41,256 nt of DNA. Source: a bacterium. GTDB lineage: Bacteria > Patescibacteriota > Patescibacteriia > Veblenbacterales > UBA10138. Shown piece by piece: positions 1 to 9,363 of the stretch. The position numbers and the translations under genes are program-made. A model generated the notes under the pieces. That model saw nothing but the letters and a program-made list of their open reading frames with translations. It was not told the origin of the DNA and made no database searches. How positions within the stretch are numbered: position 1 is the first letter of the stretch; each line of letters opens with the position of its first letter. The DNA is taken from the NCBI GenBank assembly GCA_020057885.1, contig JAGVEX010000013.1:1-41256 (forward strand), written 5' to 3'.

Positions 1-66
1 ACCCACAGCGTTGTCAGCGAATCAATCATCCGTAACTACATTAAGAATCAAAAACAAGACCGTTAA
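1..66 (+). CDS. C-terminal fragment of a probable Y1 (IS200-type, TnpA) transposase; gene begins outside the window
   Basis: Frame 1 reads THSVVSESIIRNYIKNQKQDR*, resembling the TnpA C-terminal '...YIxNQ' helix; followed at once by a perfect 8-bp stem hairpin. Confidence 0.5.
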   Translation, partial: THSVVSESIIRNYIKNQKQDR

Positions 67-90
67 TACTGCGGGCTTTAGACCGCAGTA
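67..90. repeat. Hairpin (TACTGCGG-N8-CCGCAGTA), possible IS200/IS605 right-end subterminal hairpin or terminator
   Basis: Perfect 8-bp inverted repeat immediately 3' of the transposase-like stop codon. Confidence 0.45.
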
Positions 91-131
91 ATTTATTATC
101 AATAGATTTTAATTATTAAAAAATTAAACAT

Positions 132-2198
132 ATGGGTACAGCTATACCAAATAAAACTCAGACTAAGGTAAAAATAGGTACAACTACAAATACCATACTA
201 GCTGTGGCAGCAATGGTATTTTTTATTGGCAGTGCGGTGGCCGCTATGGTAGCACCAATAATTGCTGATGACGATATTAATCGACCCTTAATCACGCGTA
301 CTCTTACTGTGGCTAAAAATGGCTCTGGTAAAGTATACAGTACGCCCACGGCTATTTTTTGTGGCTCAGTGTGCAAATTTTCATTTATGTACAACACACG
401 AGTTTCATTAACAGTTATTGCCGAACCAGGCGCAACTTTTGTTGGTTGGGGTGGAGCATGTACTGGAACTAGTAATATATGTAGTGTATTGATGGGTAAT
501 AATTTAAATGTGGTAGCTAATTTTACTAACTATCAACCAACTTTAAGTGTATCTAAATCTGGTACGGGTACCGGTTTAGTTGTGAGTAATGATGTGCCAG
601 GAATTATACCTAAGATTAATTGTGGATCAACTTGTAGTGCTTCTTATGCTATTGGAACGACTGTTACTTTAACAGCCCGACCGGATACAGGATCAATTTT
701 TACTAGTTGGTCTGGATGTAATAGTGTAGCTGGTATGAACTGTACTGTATCTATGCAGTCTAGTACCTATGTTACAGCAACATTCACTAGACCAACCAAC
801 TACAGTTTAAGTTTACTAGTAACACCAAGTGTCGTTGGTGGTTATGTAACAATTAATCCTGGTAATATAAAATGTGATTCTTTGGGATGCAATGGTATCT
901 TGTTTACTACTGGTACTCAATTAACATTTACAGCCTCACCTAACCTAGGATATATGTTTAGTTGGGGTGGAGACTTAGCAAATTGTACAGGACCAACTTG
1001 TAATCTCACTATGAATAATAATAAATATGCTACCATAGTGTTTACACCTAAGCCTGTTACTGTATCAGTTGAAAAATCGGGGCAAGGATCGGTAGCAAGT
1101 AATCCCATTGGTATTAATTGTGGTACTAGTTGTTCAGCTTCATTCCCTCGTACTGTGATTGGGCAGGTTACATTGACCGCAACTCCAGCTGTGGGGTACG
1201 AATTTATAGGATGGAATACCGCTTGCAGCCCTGGAACAGCACTGTATATATGTAGCGTAGTAGCCACTGATGGGCAAGAAATGGTGAATGTGACTGCAAC
1301 TTTTAGGGCAATAACTAAACCAATTGTAACTACCGATATTCCGATTGAGATGGGAGACAGCTTTGCCCAATTGGCGGGTGTGGTTGAGCCGAATGGCTCT
1401 ACAACTACAGCCTGGTTTCGTTATCAAAGAGCAACTCCTCCAACGAGTTGTAGTGATACTGATGATTTTGGCATTAAAACATTGGTTACTAATATAGGCA
1501 GCGGTGCTTATAGTGGGTATGTAAATTTTTCTACCAATGTTACAAACTTAGACGCTGGTATAACATATTACTACTGCGCTATAGCACAAAATGCCGGTGG
1601 CACAAGCTATGGTACCATAAGAACATTTAAGGCTGGTGATCGTTTATTTTATGTAACCACTGGTGCGGGATATGGGCTTATTGGTTCAGCTGATCAAAAA
1701 ATTTACTGCAGTTTTAATCATTCAGTTGGAGCTGATAAATGTCGCGCTATGTATTCCATTGGTGCAACCGTTGAATTGTGGGCCCAAATTAGTACTGGTA
1801 CTGATCATGTAGAATGGAATTTTAGTAGTGGTCCATGTCCTTCAGGACAACGCACGTGTAATGTTCCAGTAACGAGTCAGGGCGGAAGTATTTATGTTAC
1901 TATGGTCCCAAGACAAAATGCAAATAATCTAGGGGTTGAAGTTAGTGGAAATGGAGTTGGTATAGTGTTAGATGGATACAATATTCGTTGTGATAAATAT
2001 GGGCGTGGTTGTTACTGGAATTATGGCAGTCCAGCTAATATAACTCTTTACCCAGACTCAGGTTTAGATAGTGTGTTTGTTGGATGGACCGGATGTGATA
2101 ATGTATCTGGCAGCACTTGTACTGTTAGTATGGGATATAATGATATTAAATGGAGGAATATCAAAGCTACATTTGTAAAATCAAATGGCGGTAGTTAA
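132..2198 (+). CDS. Secreted/anchored surface protein with about six InlB-type bacterial repeats and one Fn3-like module
   Basis: N-terminal hydrophobic segment; repeats of 'G.GTV.SNP.GI.CG..C...F..GT.VTLTA.P..G..F.GW...C....C.V.M.....V.ATF'; paired Cys per repeat. Confidence 0.8.
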   Translation: MGTAIPNKTQTKVKIGTTTNTILAVAAMVFFIGSAVAAMVAPIIADDDINRPLITRTLTVAKNGSGKVYSTPTAIFCGSVCKFSFMYNTRVSLTVIAEPGATFVGWGGACTGTSNICSVLMGNNLNVVANFTNYQPTLSVSKSGTGTGLVVSNDVPGIIPKINCGSTCSASYAIGTTVTLTARPDTGSIFTSWSGCNSVAGMNCTVSMQSSTYVTATFTRPTNYSLSLLVTPSVVGGYVTINPGNIKCDSLGCNGILFTTGTQLTFTASPNLGYMFSWGGDLANCTGPTCNLTMNNNKYATIVFTPKPVTVSVEKSGQGSVASNPIGINCGTSCSASFPRTVIGQVTLTATPAVGYEFIGWNTACSPGTALYICSVVATDGQEMVNVTATFRAITKPIVTTDIPIEMGDSFAQLAGVVEPNGSTTTAWFRYQRATPPTSCSDTDDFGIKTLVTNIGSGAYSGYVNFSTNVTNLDAGITYYYCAIAQNAGGTSYGTIRTFKAGDRLFYVTTGAGYGLIGSADQKIYCSFNHSVGADKCRAMYSIGATVELWAQISTGTDHVEWNFSSGPCPSGQRTCNVPVTSQGGSIYVTMVPRQNANNLGVEVSGNGVGIVLDGYNIRCDKYGRGCYWNYGSPANITLYPDSGLDSVFVGWTGCDNVSGSTCTVSMGYNDIKWRNIKATFVKSNGGS

Positions 2199-2221
2199 TT
2201 AAGTTATTTGGTTATACACAA

Positions 2222-2253
2222 TAAACTCCTCCCTAAAAGTAGGGAGGAGTTTA
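2222..2253. terminator. Rho-independent terminator-like hairpin
   Basis: AAACTCCTCCCT...AGGGAGGAGTTT. Confidence 0.75.
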
Positions 2254-2360
2254 GTTATAGGATTTGGTAGTATATAAAAAGTGAAAGAATATGTAATATT
2301 TAACGTTTAGTATAATGTATGGTCTAAAACCTAACTTAAGCTAATTATTAACCTATTTTT

Positions 2361-3314
2361 ATGTCACAACGTCTCAAACTAATGTTAGTGGTAGTAGTGG
2401 CTTTGGTAGTGGCCTTGCCAGTGCTGGCAGATAACACCAATACAAACTCCAACACTAATGTTAATACCAATACTTCCACCCCACCTGTTTTTAGGCAACG
2501 TTCTATTTATTTATACAAAGCTACACTTACAGCCATCAGCGGCAACACTTTAACAGTCACAGCCAAAAGCAAAACTTATACTGTAAATGTAACAGATAAA
2601 ACAAAATTGTTGCGCAATTTTGGTTCCAAGTCCAACTTAGCGGAATTTAGCGTGGGCAATATTTTGCAAGTTCACGGCAGGTTAACCAGCGAAAATGTAA
2701 TAGACGCAAAAATTATCCGCAACACTTCTATTCAAAAGCGTCGCGCTACTTTCACTGGACTTGTTGACAGTGTAGATGTCACAGCGCAAAAGTTCGTGCT
2801 AAAACCTAATTCACGCACCACCATAACAGTTAGTGTAACTACTGATACTAAAATCGCTCAAAAAGGTGTAGTTAAGACCTTTGCCGACTTGGCGCTGGCC
2901 ACAAAAGTAACAGCCTCTGGTATGTGGGATAAGAGCAATAATACCCTTACGGAAGTTACTAAAATTAATATTTTAACTACCCGTAAAGAGGTAAAAAAGA
3001 ACGAGGACAAAGATGTAATCAGTGGCACTGCTAATATATCCATAACTGCCAATGGTTTTAATCCAAAAGAAATCAAGATAACTAAAGGCACAAAAGTTAT
3101 TTTTACCAACAATGATACTACCCAGCATTGGCCGGCTTCTGGTCCACATCCCGCTCATACGCTTTATCCAGGCTTTGATGCTTTGAAAGGCTTGGCTCAG
3201 GGTGAAACCTATACTTTTACTTTTGATAAGGTTGGCGAGTGGCCATATCATGATCACTTGAATCCGAGTGTGACTGGCAAGATAAAAGTAGTTGAACCTA
3301 AAACCACGCCTTAA
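2361..3314 (+). CDS. Secreted protein with DUF5666-like domain(s) and C-terminal cupredoxin-like domain
   Basis: Signal peptide; C-terminus ITANGFNPKEIKITKGTKVIFTNNDTTQHWPAS...GEWPYHDHLNPSVTGKIKVVE is cupredoxin-like with His ligands. Confidence 0.75.
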   Translation: MSQRLKLMLVVVVALVVALPVLADNTNTNSNTNVNTNTSTPPVFRQRSIYLYKATLTAISGNTLTVTAKSKTYTVNVTDKTKLLRNFGSKSNLAEFSVGNILQVHGRLTSENVIDAKIIRNTSIQKRRATFTGLVDSVDVTAQKFVLKPNSRTTITVSVTTDTKIAQKGVVKTFADLALATKVTASGMWDKSNNTLTEVTKINILTTRKEVKKNEDKDVISGTANISITANGFNPKEIKITKGTKVIFTNNDTTQHWPASGPHPAHTLYPGFDALKGLAQGETYTFTFDKVGEWPYHDHLNPSVTGKIKVVEPKTTP

Positions 3315-3337
3315 GGATAGTAAGAATAATTAGTTAT

Positions 3338-3371
3338 AAAACCCTTCCCCGTTGCCACGGAGAGGGGTTTT
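3338..3371. terminator. Terminator-like hairpin
   Basis: AAAACCCTTCCCC...GGAGAGGGGTTTT. Confidence 0.65.
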
Positions 3372-3393
3372 AGCTATACTGTTTTTGTTTGAA

Positions 3394-3467
3394 CGGGGTG
3401 TAGTATACCGGTAGTACACACGCTTCGGGTGCGTGTAGACTGGGTTCAATTCCCAGCACCCCGACCA
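3394..3467 (+). tRNA. tRNA-Pro (anticodon CGG), CCA encoded
   Basis: CGGGGTG...CACCCCG acceptor stem, anticodon arm CACGC-TTCGGGT-GCGTG, T-arm CTGGGTTCAATTCCCAG, discriminator A then CCA. Confidence 0.9.
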
Positions 3468-3503
3468 TACAAATGCGTCAGTATTTTTACTGACGCATTT
3501 GTA
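3468..3503. terminator. Perfect 16-bp stem hairpin downstream of tRNA
   Basis: TACAAATGCGTCAGTA-TTTT-TACTGACGCATTTGTA. Confidence 0.7.
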
Positions 3504-3701
3504 TTTCTGTGATAGTATGGGAATTGAAGGGCGCGAGTAGAAGCCGAGTTGGCGTAGGCTTCTGTGTGTAGCGCCCAGGCCACGAGTCGGAGCGAGTGGA
3601 ATTCCCTGCCTGCCGTAGGCATGGCCAGCACCCCGACCAACTTAAAATTTTAATCAAACTGTCTGCCGGCAGTAATTCGGCGGATGTAATTATAAGTAAA
3701 A

Positions 3702-4097
3702 ATGAACACATATAATTGGTATTCACAACTAATAAAACCATCTTGGTCGCCGCCCTCTTGGCTTTTTGGGCCAGTTTGGACGTTTCTTTATATTTTAATT
3801 ACTATTTCTTTTGGTAAAGTATTTTTGATGGCTTGGAAAAAAGAAATTGCACTTGTAGTCGCACTGCCCTTCATCCTCAATCTGATTTTTAATTTTGCGT
3901 TTACACCTTTACAATTTGGACTCAAAAACAACCTTCTCGCGGCGATTGATATTCTACTCGTTCTTAGTACGCTTATTTGGGCGATGGTGGCTATTTACCC
4001 ACATGCGCGCTGGGTCACTTACATTCAAATTCCGTATTTAATTTGGGTTTTATTTGCGACTATTTTGCAGTTAACCATCACTTATCTTAATCGTTAA
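3702..4097 (+). CDS. tspO: TspO/MBR family protein
   Basis: WYSQLIKPSWSPPSWLFGPVWTFLYILI... five-TM TspO pattern. Confidence 0.85.
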   Translation: MNTYNWYSQLIKPSWSPPSWLFGPVWTFLYILITISFGKVFLMAWKKEIALVVALPFILNLIFNFAFTPLQFGLKNNLLAAIDILLVLSTLIWAMVAIYPHARWVTYIQIPYLIWVLFATILQLTITYLNR

Positions 4098-4101
4098 TAG
4101 C

Positions 4102-4443
4102 ATGCGTGTATGGGACATACACCCAAAGTATCTTTGTCGTAAACACTTGCTCGCTGAACACAGGGAGCTTCATGGGCTTTGGAATATTTTAACAAAACAT
4201 AAAGGTAAGGGTGGATATTCGCGTCATCCCGAGACCCTGCGTTGGGTGGGAAAAGAAAAAGTGCTTTATTTGAGGCATGAAGGTTTGGTGAAAGAATTTA
4301 ACAAACGCGGCTACCAACATCTTTCCCCGCTTAATAAACGCTTTATCACCGGATCAAGTAGGCAAAAAGTTTTTATTAATACTATTAAAGAGCAAAAAAT
4401 CATCTTGAAAAATAAGCCTTGTGAGTGTCGCCTACATATTTAA
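4102..4443 (+). CDS. Pyrimidine dimer DNA glycosylase (T4 endonuclease V-like)
   Basis: MRVWDIHPKYLCRKHLLAEHRELHGLWNIL...YSRHPETLRW matches the Pyr_excise family pattern. Confidence 0.8.
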   Translation: MRVWDIHPKYLCRKHLLAEHRELHGLWNILTKHKGKGGYSRHPETLRWVGKEKVLYLRHEGLVKEFNKRGYQHLSPLNKRFITGSSRQKVFINTIKEQKIILKNKPCECRLHI

Positions 4444-4541
4444 AATAGATAGGACAAGGAAACCTGTCTACTGGTAGGTAGGCTGATACAGCCTCCAGAT
4501 TTGCCAAAATGTAGCCTAAGTAAAACCATTATAATTGCTAA

Positions 4542-5042
4542 ATGCAAGTTCCAAAAAGAAAATCCGGTAAGTATACCAATTTAAAAACAGACCCTCACAT
4601 TACGCAGGCTAAATTTGACGAACTCAAAAACATTTTAGAAAAATTAAAAAAAGTCAGCCGACCGAGGGCGATTGAGGAATCCAAGAGATTGGCTGAGATG
4701 GGAGATTTTTCCGAGAACGCCGCTTACTCAATGGCTAAGGGGCGCTTGCGGGCTATAAACGAGCAGATTTTGGAGTTGCAAGATCAATTAAAGAACGCGC
4801 GCATAATTAATCTGGACAAAAATATAGAAACAGTTCAGTTGGGCCACAAAGTAACTATTGCCACAGAAGGCAAACAAAAAACATATTTAATACTTGGTTC
4901 CGCAGAAACAAATCCGACCAAAGGTATAATTTCTCACCATTCGCCAATTGGCTCTGCTTTAATGGGTCGTAGCATCGGGGATAAAGTAAAAATCCAGCAA
5001 GCTGATAAAGCCGTTGAGTACGAAATAGTTAACATAGAATGA
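4542..5042 (+). CDS. greA: Transcription elongation factor GreA
   Basis: Coiled-coil N-terminus with 'GDFSENAAYSMAKGR' and C-terminal 'SPIGSALMGRSIGDKV'. Confidence 0.92.
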   Translation: MQVPKRKSGKYTNLKTDPHITQAKFDELKNILEKLKKVSRPRAIEESKRLAEMGDFSENAAYSMAKGRLRAINEQILELQDQLKNARIINLDKNIETVQLGHKVTIATEGKQKTYLILGSAETNPTKGIISHHSPIGSALMGRSIGDKVKIQQADKAVEYEIVNIE

Positions 5043-5062
5043 AACGTATCATAACTTTTTAT

Positions 5063-5092
5063 TACTTTCCTACTTGCCTAAGTAGGAAAGTA
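5063..5092. terminator. Hairpin downstream of greA
   Basis: TACTTTCCTACTT...AAGTAGGAAAGTA. Confidence 0.6.
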
Positions 5093-5137
5093 GTTTTGGG
5101 ATATGCTGTTTAAATATAAACGTATTTATTAAATTAT

Positions 5138-5164
5138 AAAAACCCCGCTTATCGCGGGGTTTTT
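5138..5164. terminator. Bidirectional terminator
   Basis: AAAAACCCCGC-TTATC-GCGGGGTTTTT. Confidence 0.8.
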
Positions 5165-5176
5165 GAAATAGCAGAT

Positions 5177-5515
5177 TTATATTTTCTCAATTGATTTATA
5201 ATTTTCAAAACTATCATTAAGAACAGCTAATGCACTACTGGATTCATCTCGTATATTTTCATCTGACGATGAGGTAAGTGGAGTAACCTTTTCTTTTAAA
5301 GCTTCAATAAGCGGTAACATCTCTTTTTCATTGCGCTTGGCGCGTTCTTCTTTCAAAAAATCTGAAATTATAATTCCGAGCGATTTTTTTTCGCCCTTCA
5401 AGTCGTCTTCTGTATCAATTACCACATCAGCTTCCCACTTAGTGACAAGTTTATCAGCTATATCTTCAGGTGATCCAGGTTCAAATTCTATTGGTAGTTT
5501 TCTAGATTCATTCAT
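5177..5515 (-). CDS. Hypothetical acidic protein
   Basis: 112-aa ORF beginning after the terminator on its 3' side; no recognised family. Confidence 0.55.
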   Translation of the reverse strand: MNESRKLPIEFEPGSPEDIADKLVTKWEADVVIDTEDDLKGEKKSLGIIISDFLKEERAKRNEKEMLPLIEALKEKVTPLTSSSDENIRDESSSALAVLNDSFENYKSIEKI

Positions 5516-5609
5516 ATATTTAATAGATAAATTATTACAATTAAGTTTATTAAAATTTAGATCTTTTTGGTACTTATGTCAAACGCGATAGAAGTGATAC
5601 AATAATAAT

Positions 5610-6917
5610 ATGAAGCAAGTTAAATCAACCCTAAACCGTGATTTATTTGATGGCGTTTTGGAAAAACGTTTGCGCGCCGAGGCGCCGCTCGCTGATCGTT
5701 TGCGCCCAGGGACGTGGGAAGAATTTTTTGGCCAAGAAGAAATAATCGGCCTCGGTAAACCATTGCGCCAATTAATTGAGCGCGACGAAGTGCCTTCACT
5801 TATTTTATGGGGCCCGCCCGGTAGTGGTAAAACTACACTGGCAAGATTAATCGCCAATTTAACCAAGTCAGCTTTTGTCCAACTCTCGGCTGTTTCGAGT
5901 GGACTAGACGATTTAAGAAGGGTGGTGGCGGAAGCAGTAGAACGCCGCAAGCTTTATAATACGCGCACAATTTTATTTATTGATGAAATTCACCGTTGGA
6001 GCAAAACTCAACAGGACGCGCTTTTGCCCCAAGTGGAAAGGGGAATAGTAACTCTCATTGGCGCCACTACCGAGAATCCTTCTTTTGAAGTTATTTCCGC
6101 TTTATTATCCCGTAGTCGCGTGGTGGTGTTAAAATCGCTTAATCCGTCATACTTGAAAAAAATTTTACAGCGCGCTTTGCAAGATAAAGACAAAGGTTTA
6201 GGAAACATTAAGGTTGAAGGCGCAGAAAGGGCTCTAGAGCATATAGTGGTTATGGCGAACGGCGATGCGCGCGTGGCGCTTAATACGCTGGAGCTGGCTG
6301 TAAAATCAGCGCGCCAAGGGGACTCGGCCAAATTAGACGAAAATGTTATTAAACAAAGTTTACAGCGTACTCATCTGGTTTATGATAAAGCGGGTGAGGA
6401 ACATTATAATTTAATTTCTGCCCTGCATAAATCATTAAGAGGATCGGATGATAATGCGGCTCTTTATTGGTTGGGACGCATGCTGGAGGCAGGGGAGGAT
6501 CCTTTGTACGTGGCGCGCCGTTTGGTGCGTTTTGCAGCAGAGGACGTAGGTTTGGCCGACCCGCAGGCCTTGGTGCAGGCCACAGCCGCTTTTCAGGCAA
6601 CTCATCAGCTTGGTATGCCGGAATGCAATGTGGTATTAGCACAAGTGGTAGTTTATTTGGCCCGTGCACCTAAATCTAACGCTCTTTATGTGGCTTATGG
6701 TAAAGTACAGGAGGATGTGCAAAAAACTATTAACGAGGGAGTGCCCTTGCATTTGCGCAACGCCCCGACTAAATTAATGAAAGATTTAAACTATGGTGCG
6801 GGATATAAGTACCCGCCTGCCGAAGCCCAACGGCGGGCAGGTAACCCAGATTATAAAAGCAAAGTAGAACAAGATTATCTGCCACCCTCACTTAAAGGAA
6901 AAAAATATCTAACATAA
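5610..6917 (+). CDS. rarA: Replication-associated recombination protein A (RarA/MgsA AAA ATPase)
   Basis: LADRLRPGTWEEFFGQEEIIG, Walker A GPPGSGKTT, Walker B LFIDEIHR, C-terminal MgsA domain. Confidence 0.95.
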   Translation: MKQVKSTLNRDLFDGVLEKRLRAEAPLADRLRPGTWEEFFGQEEIIGLGKPLRQLIERDEVPSLILWGPPGSGKTTLARLIANLTKSAFVQLSAVSSGLDDLRRVVAEAVERRKLYNTRTILFIDEIHRWSKTQQDALLPQVERGIVTLIGATTENPSFEVISALLSRSRVVVLKSLNPSYLKKILQRALQDKDKGLGNIKVEGAERALEHIVVMANGDARVALNTLELAVKSARQGDSAKLDENVIKQSLQRTHLVYDKAGEEHYNLISALHKSLRGSDDNAALYWLGRMLEAGEDPLYVARRLVRFAAEDVGLADPQALVQATAAFQATHQLGMPECNVVLAQVVVYLARAPKSNALYVAYGKVQEDVQKTINEGVPLHLRNAPTKLMKDLNYGAGYKYPPAEAQRRAGNPDYKSKVEQDYLPPSLKGKKYLT

Positions 6918-6970
6918 AATCCTAAATCCCAATATCTACCTGCCTGCCGGTAGGCAGGAATCCTAAACAA
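6918..6970. repeat. Dispersed intergenic repeat, copy 1
   Basis: AATCCTAAATCCCAATATCTACCTGCCTGCCGGTAGGCAGGAATCCTAAACAA; 50/53 identical to 33964-34016. Confidence 0.9.
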
Positions 6971-7056
6971 ATTCAAAACCTAAGTGTCAAAATATTTTAT
7001 CTCATATATTATTTAGGATTTAGAATTTCGAATTTATAATTTAATTTACTTTTATT

Positions 7057-7431
7057 ATGGGTAGTTATATAGAACTAAACGACACCTTGCAATTAACTAC
7101 TGAGCAAGGATTTCCAGCTGAGTTAACATTGGAAAAACATTTAAAACATCCTTTTACAGCCAATGATTTTAGTGGTAAAGTTTTTTCTTTTTACAATAAG
7201 CCTGGAATCAGATTATTTCATCCAGCTCCTGTTAGAGTATTTTTAGTTCACAACCTTAATGGTAAGTGGCTTTATTGGGGGCACGTTCAGATTATTGAAC
7301 AGACTATTGATGCTAATACTAAAACTACTTCGGGTAAGTTCGTTATTATTAAAATCTATACGCCAGAGCACCAGAAATCTGTGAGTATACACGAAGTTGA
7401 TGAGGGTAAAGAATATTTTAATGGTAATTAA
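7057..7431 (+). CDS. Conserved-looking hypothetical protein
   Basis: 124-aa ORF, directly followed by another co-oriented ORF. Confidence 0.6.
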   Translation: MGSYIELNDTLQLTTEQGFPAELTLEKHLKHPFTANDFSGKVFSFYNKPGIRLFHPAPVRVFLVHNLNGKWLYWGHVQIIEQTIDANTKTTSGKFVIIKIYTPEHQKSVSIHEVDEGKEYFNGN

Positions 7432-7451
7432 AAAATAATTTTTTATTATTT

Positions 7452-7784
7452 ATGACTTACGAACGCTGGCAAAATTTAATATCAACTATTAAAGATAAAT
7501 TCAAAGTTACCAAAGAAGGTAGAGAGGAGTTGAATCCTGGTCCGGGACATGTTGAGTTTATTGAGTGTGGCACCCCCCTTGGTAAAGTTCGACTTGAACT
7601 TATAGTAAAGCCTAAAATTTTAGAGAAAAAAACTTATTATTCCAACAGAGTTGGCTCGCAAACTACAGTGGAGTATCGTTATGATGAAAATGAACACACC
7701 TTGACGCTTAAAGCGCTTCGTTGGAATGAGGAGAGCGACACTTGGCAAGAGGTTAAAGCGGAAAGCTTAACTACTCATTTATAA
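7452..7784 (+). CDS. Hypothetical protein
   Basis: 110-aa ORF. Confidence 0.6.
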   Translation: MTYERWQNLISTIKDKFKVTKEGREELNPGPGHVEFIECGTPLGKVRLELIVKPKILEKKTYYSNRVGSQTTVEYRYDENEHTLTLKALRWNEESDTWQEVKAESLTTHL

Positions 7785-7835
7785 TTATGCTCATTTAAGC
7801 TATAATGTATTTGCTTAAATATTAACTTTTAATTT

Positions 7836-8036
7836 ATGTTTTGGCCTACAATTTTTATAGTTTTTGGTTTAGTGATGCTGTTAAAAAATTTAGGTATTAT
7901 TCAAAATCATGTTTGGGAAGTGGCTTGGCCAATATTGTTGGTTATTTTTGGGTTTTCTTTACTTAATCGTCGCGCTACTCGTTTGCATTTGCCCTGGTGC
8001 TCGTGTGATAATTGCAAACGTAATACGCAGGCGTAA
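7836..8036 (+). CDS. Small membrane protein (DUF5668/LiaI-LiaF-like TM region) with C-terminal Cys motif
   Basis: MFWPTIFIVFGLVMLLKNLGII...VAWPILLVIFGFSLL pattern. Confidence 0.65.
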   Translation: MFWPTIFIVFGLVMLLKNLGIIQNHVWEVAWPILLVIFGFSLLNRRATRLHLPWCSCDNCKRNTQA

Positions 8037-8058
8037 AATATTTTTTTTATTTCCAATT

Positions 8059-8499
8059 ATGTTGCTTCGTTCACATAGATATTTGGTAATAACAACATTG
8101 TCACTTTTTGTACTTATAGGTACGGTGGTGGTGTGGTATGTTTTTTTAACCTCTACAAAAAATGCCGGTAATTTAGTAGCGTCAGCACCTGTTGTTACGC
8201 CCCTCTTGCTAGCACAGAAATATCATGATAATTTAGGTAATATTATTAATCAGTTGGAACCATTATTAAATCGTGAGCTTACAGTTAGCGACAGTGCCGG
8301 ATTAATTAAGTTAAAAGATGAATTATTAAAACTAATGGTGCCGCAAAAGTCTCAAGAGTTCCACCTGAATTTAGTGTTAAAAATTTCTAAATTAGTTGAG
8401 CTACTTAAACCGGGCCGAGTGGCCATAGCCGCTAAAGGATCTCCTACTATAACTAGCACCCAAACCAGTTTAAAAAATTTATTAAAGCAAGCTCCCTAG
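8059..8499 (+). CDS. Single-TM hypothetical protein
   Basis: Part of the 7909-8499 ORF; ATG at 8059 preferred because the 7909 start overlaps the 7836 gene. Confidence 0.55.
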   Translation: MLLRSHRYLVITTLSLFVLIGTVVVWYVFLTSTKNAGNLVASAPVVTPLLLAQKYHDNLGNIINQLEPLLNRELTVSDSAGLIKLKDELLKLMVPQKSQEFHLNLVLKISKLVELLKPGRVAIAAKGSPTITSTQTSLKNLLKQAP

Positions 8500-8511
8500 G
8501 TTTGGCTATTT

Positions 8512-9351
8512 ATGTTTAGAGCTCTATTTAATCGAAAAAATATTTGGCGTAACATTTATTTGTTGTTAAAACACGCGCCTAGAAGAGGTGAATGGTTTAG
8601 CAATTTTTTTATGCGCGTGGTATCGGTGGCTGTGTTGTTGCCTTTTATAATTATGTGGTGGCAGCCTTTTGTTTTGCCTTTTGCAGTAGCCATTCTGGTT
8701 TTACTGATGGGCGTCACAATTTGGTGGCAATGGTCGGGGCGTGAATATTTTTTTTCGTGGCTTTCAGCCGGCACTACTTTGATTTTATATTGGGGCAGTA
8801 GTTTTTTGTTTTGGATTTTTTTGGAAAGCACACTTTATCGTTTGTTGTGGCTGGTTATATTGTCGCTTTTCTCCTGGTGGTATTTGAGCGAATGGCATAG
8901 AATGCGGCAGAAGTTTTTTGTGGGCGAGCAACCAATGGTAATAGGTCCAACTTTATCGCTTAGTTTTTTAACTGTTTTTTGCTTGGGTGTGTCAGCCGAA
9001 AGTCTTTTGGTGTTTTTGGATTATCCATTATGGGTATTGTTAATGGCTTTTTATTTGCCGATAGTAATCTCGTTTATAACCTTAGCGCAAATTAATGGCT
9101 GGTCGCCCTTAGTTCGCTGGCGCTATTGGTTAACCGCGGCTATTTTGCTTGGGCAGATATTTATCTTGTTAGTTTGGTGGCCGACTAGTTTTTATGTGAT
9201 AGGTTTTGTTTTGGCAGTGAGTTATTTGGCAATTGTGTTAGTATTAAGACAAGAGTCTCAAGGTTTTTTTAATATTCGTTCTTTTGGCCGCGAGTTGGCT
9301 ATTATTGTTTTAACGCTTATATTGATATTAGTTTTTGCTCGCTGGATTTAG
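8512..9351 (+). CDS. Multi-pass membrane protein, unknown function
   Basis: 279 aa with about eight hydrophobic segments. Confidence 0.7.
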   Translation: MFRALFNRKNIWRNIYLLLKHAPRRGEWFSNFFMRVVSVAVLLPFIIMWWQPFVLPFAVAILVLLMGVTIWWQWSGREYFFSWLSAGTTLILYWGSSFLFWIFLESTLYRLLWLVILSLFSWWYLSEWHRMRQKFFVGEQPMVIGPTLSLSFLTVFCLGVSAESLLVFLDYPLWVLLMAFYLPIVISFITLAQINGWSPLVRWRYWLTAAILLGQIFILLVWWPTSFYVIGFVLAVSYLAIVLVLRQESQGFFNIRSFGRELAIIVLTLILILVFARWI

Positions 9352-9363
9352 TATAAATTTTTT

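Noticed and set aside
158-397. Many antisense or overlapping ORFs in the track (e.g. 158-397, 917-1267, 6349-6669, 29890-30345)
   Set aside because: They lie opposite strongly supported genes, lack SD sites and show no recognisable family.
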